This document shows, one piece after another, positions 62,814 through 64,000 of a DNA stretch of 64,000 nt (positions within the stretch are counted from its first letter, which is position 1; each line of letters begins with the position of its first letter). The stretch spans positions 5,893,502 through 5,957,501 of the forward strand of contig NZ_CP070356.1 of NCBI RefSeq assembly GCF_016919445.1. The letters run 5' to 3'. Under the pieces are notes generated by a model. It was given only the letters and a program-made list of their open reading frames with translations. It was not told the DNA's origin and searched no databases. Position numbers and translations under genes: made by a program. The stretch is from Pseudomonas sp. PDNC002. Lineage in GTDB: Bacteria; Pseudomonadota; Gammaproteobacteria; Pseudomonadales; Pseudomonadaceae.

Positions 62814-63336
62814 AGAACAGCGCCATCTCCCCGGGCAGTACCTGCGCCGGGTCGTAGAGGTCGGTGGAAAGTCCGCTGAGGGAGAAGCCGCGGGAGCGGT
62901 AGAAGCCTACCGCCGGCAGGTTGAGGTTCTGGGTTTCCAGCCACAGGTGACGTGCTTCGGTGCCGCGAGCCCAGTCCAGGCAGCCTTCCAGCAGTTGCTT
63001 GCCTACGCCCAACCCGCGCGCTTCGGGAAGGACGAACAGGTCGTCCAACACGGCGCGACGATTCCAGATTTCGTAGCGGGCGATGGCAAAGCCCAGGCGC
63101 TCACCCTCTTCGTCAACGACCACGGCGGTCCAGTCGGCCGCCGTCACGTCGTCCTTCAGGTCGGCGAACGGATAGCGCTTGGTCTGCGCCTCGGGCAGGC
63201 GCTCCTCGCGCAGGATGAAACCATCGGCGGCGCTCTCGATGCGCAGGATCGAGTCGCTCGAGTAGCTGCCGTCGAAACCCAGCAGCCACTCGCCGTCTTG
63301 CGCCCACACCAGTGGGCGCAGGAGCCGGTCGCTCAT
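62794..63336 (-). CDS. GNAT family N-acetyltransferase
   Basis: A 180-residue protein starting MSDRLLRPLVWAQDGEWLLG. The GNAT acetyl-CoA motif is FVLPEARGLGVGKQLLEG near residues 112-129 (R-x-x-G-x-G variant RGLGVGK). The N-terminal 60 residues are not part of the usual fold. The acceptor is unknown. It is coupled to the copper chaperone gene (TGATG overlap). Confidence 0.82.
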   Translation of the reverse strand: MSDRLLRPLVWAQDGEWLLGFDGSYSSDSILRIESAADGFILREERLPEAQTKRYPFADLKDDVTAADWTAVVVDEEGERLGFAIARYEIWNRRAVLDDLFVLPEARGLGVGKQLLEGCLDWARGTEARHLWLETQNLNLPAVGFYRSRGFSLSGLSTDLYDPAQVLPGEMALFFSYPLA

Positions 63337-63824
63337 CAGTTCATCTTCATGCCGTGCATGTCATGGCCCATGTCGGTGCCCTTCGGCGCTTCCTTCTGCA
63401 CCGCGACCTCGACCTTCACATCACCGGCCTTCTGGAAATGCAGGGTCAACGGGAAGCGCTCGCCATCGGTGAGCGGCTTCTTCAGGCCGAACAGCATCAG
63501 GTGGTACTGGCCGGGCGCGAAGACGACCTTGCCGCCGGCAGGAATATCCACGCCCTCGACCTTCTGCATCTTCATCATGCCGTCCTTCTCCACGTGCTGG
63601 TGGATTTCGGCGCTGGCGGCGCGGTCGGTGTCGGCGCCGAGCAGGCGGTCCGCGTCCTTGCCGTGGTTCTGCACGATGAAGTAGGCCGCGCCGTTCACCG
63701 AGTTGGCCGGCAGCAGCAGCGACCAGGGGTGGTCGATGTGCAGGTTGCCGGCCTCGTATTCGTGGGCCATGGCGGCGCCGGAGAAGCCCAGCAGGACAGC
63801 GAAAGCGAGCAGGGTTTTACGCAT
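63336..63824 (-). CDS. Periplasmic copper chaperone PCu(A)C
   Basis: A 162-residue exported protein. A Sec signal of about 20 residues ends AMA before HEYEAGNLHI. The copper motif H-x10-M-x21-H-x-M is exact: H75, M86, H108, M110. The C-terminus adds a Met/His-rich tail (MGHDMHGMKMN). Such proteins deliver Cu(I) to the CuA or CuB site of cytochrome oxidases. GGAG precedes the ATG. The extra tail could raise copper affinity. Confidence 0.92.
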   Translation of the reverse strand: MRKTLLAFAVLLGFSGAAMAHEYEAGNLHIDHPWSLLLPANSVNGAAYFIVQNHGKDADRLLGADTDRAASAEIHQHVEKDGMMKMQKVEGVDIPAGGKVVFAPGQYHLMLFGLKKPLTDGERFPLTLHFQKAGDVKVEVAVQKEAPKGTDMGHDMHGMKMN

Positions 63825-63953
63825 GTTCGAGACTCCAGTTGGCTTGTGATCAGATCCGCCGTGAGGGCGGAAAAACATCGGGTCGCGGGCGCAATGATCG
63901 CGCCGCAGCATAGCCTGCCTCGCGGCAGGCGTCAGGGTGAAACAGCGCACGCA

Positions 63954-64000
63954 TCAACCCAGCGCAGGGCTGCGCGACTTGAGGCGCGACAACACCGCCC
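63954..64000 (-). other. Right-edge sequence, possible 3' end of an upstream gene
   Basis: On the reverse strand one frame reads AVLSRLKSRSPALG then stops at 63956-63954. It could be the tail of a gene lying beyond the window and upstream of the copper chaperone, but a 14-residue tail cannot be identified. A TonB-dependent copper receptor or DUF2946 protein would be expected from context only. Confidence 0.25.

Overview
This is a contiguous stretch of a GC-rich gammaproteobacterial chromosome that reads as Pseudomonas, most likely the P. aeruginosa / P. nitroreducens / P. citronellolis side of the genus. The call rests on recognisable Pseudomonas proteins (PhaJ1, NbdA, BraC-G, MltF, CcoM, several Pseudomonas-only DUF families), on ANR-type boxes, and on many Pseudomonas REP/REPIN palindromes with the GTAGGAGC end. 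No tRNA, rRNA, CRISPR array, prophage, transposase or plasmid gene is visible. Almost all of it is core genome. Gene order resembles several separate blocks of P. aeruginosa PAO1 (from memory: around PA3302-PA3316, PA1070-PA1074, PA3735-PA3756, PA3762-PA3790) joined end to end, so the interesting material lies mainly in intergenic DNA and small genes.

Layout. 1-4.8 kb: end of phaJ1, an MFS exporter, and a reverse-strand three-gene efflux operon (FUSC inner-membrane protein, DUF1656, HlyD-type adaptor) whose promoter carries a near-perfect SlyA/MarR operator; then ccoM, a 36-residue cbb3-oxidase subunit behind an ANR box. 4.9-14.3 kb: alkB, small unknown genes, rapA, a universal stress protein, a phosphoethanolamine transferase, and an MHYT-GGDEF-EAL c-di-GMP protein (NbdA type). 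14.3-19.4 kb: hyi-glxR on the reverse strand and a phosphonate-type ABC transporter (binding protein, ATPase, two permeases). 19.4-26.4 kb: repeat-rich spacer, two small DUF genes, and the braCDEFG branched-chain amino acid transporter. 26.5-31.3 kb: dsbC-hom-thrC and xerD. 31.4-38.1 kb: a Na+/H+ antiporter, an unusual MshEN-domain membrane protein, an acyl-CoA thioesterase, the rpsP-rimM-trmD-rplS operon and ffh. 38.3-47.6 kb: ypjD/ccsA-like, corC-like, an MHS transporter, an SGNH hydrolase, purT, DUF1289, gamma-carbonic anhydrase-like, two Nudix enzymes, an L,D-transpeptidase, a YqfO-like protein and a CDGSH protein. 47.6-58.9 kb: purL, mltF, tadA, a multicopper oxidase, guaA and guaB. 59-64 kb: xseA, a VanX-like dipeptidase, an M23 peptidase, DUF2809, a GNAT enzyme and a PCu(A)C copper chaperone.

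How the genes work together. Purine metabolism is strongly represented (purT, purL, guaB, guaA), as are aspartate-family amino acid synthesis (hom, thrC), translation and secretion (rpsP-rimM-trmD-rplS, ffh), and cell-wall remodelling (mltF, L,D-transpeptidase, M23, VanX-like). Low-oxygen and NO adaptation appears in ccoM, the universal stress protein gene and nbdA. The most unusual coding find is a 225-residue protein at 33343-34020. It pairs a textbook tandem 24+5+24 MshEN motif (a c-di-GMP-binding fold normally found on type II/IV secretion ATPases) with a membrane segment and a probable periplasmic domain. The most unusual non-coding finds are a ~140-bp cruciform-forming element beside guaA, a ~190-bp intergenic element present twice, and a hom leader with mutually exclusive stems next to the ribosome binding site.
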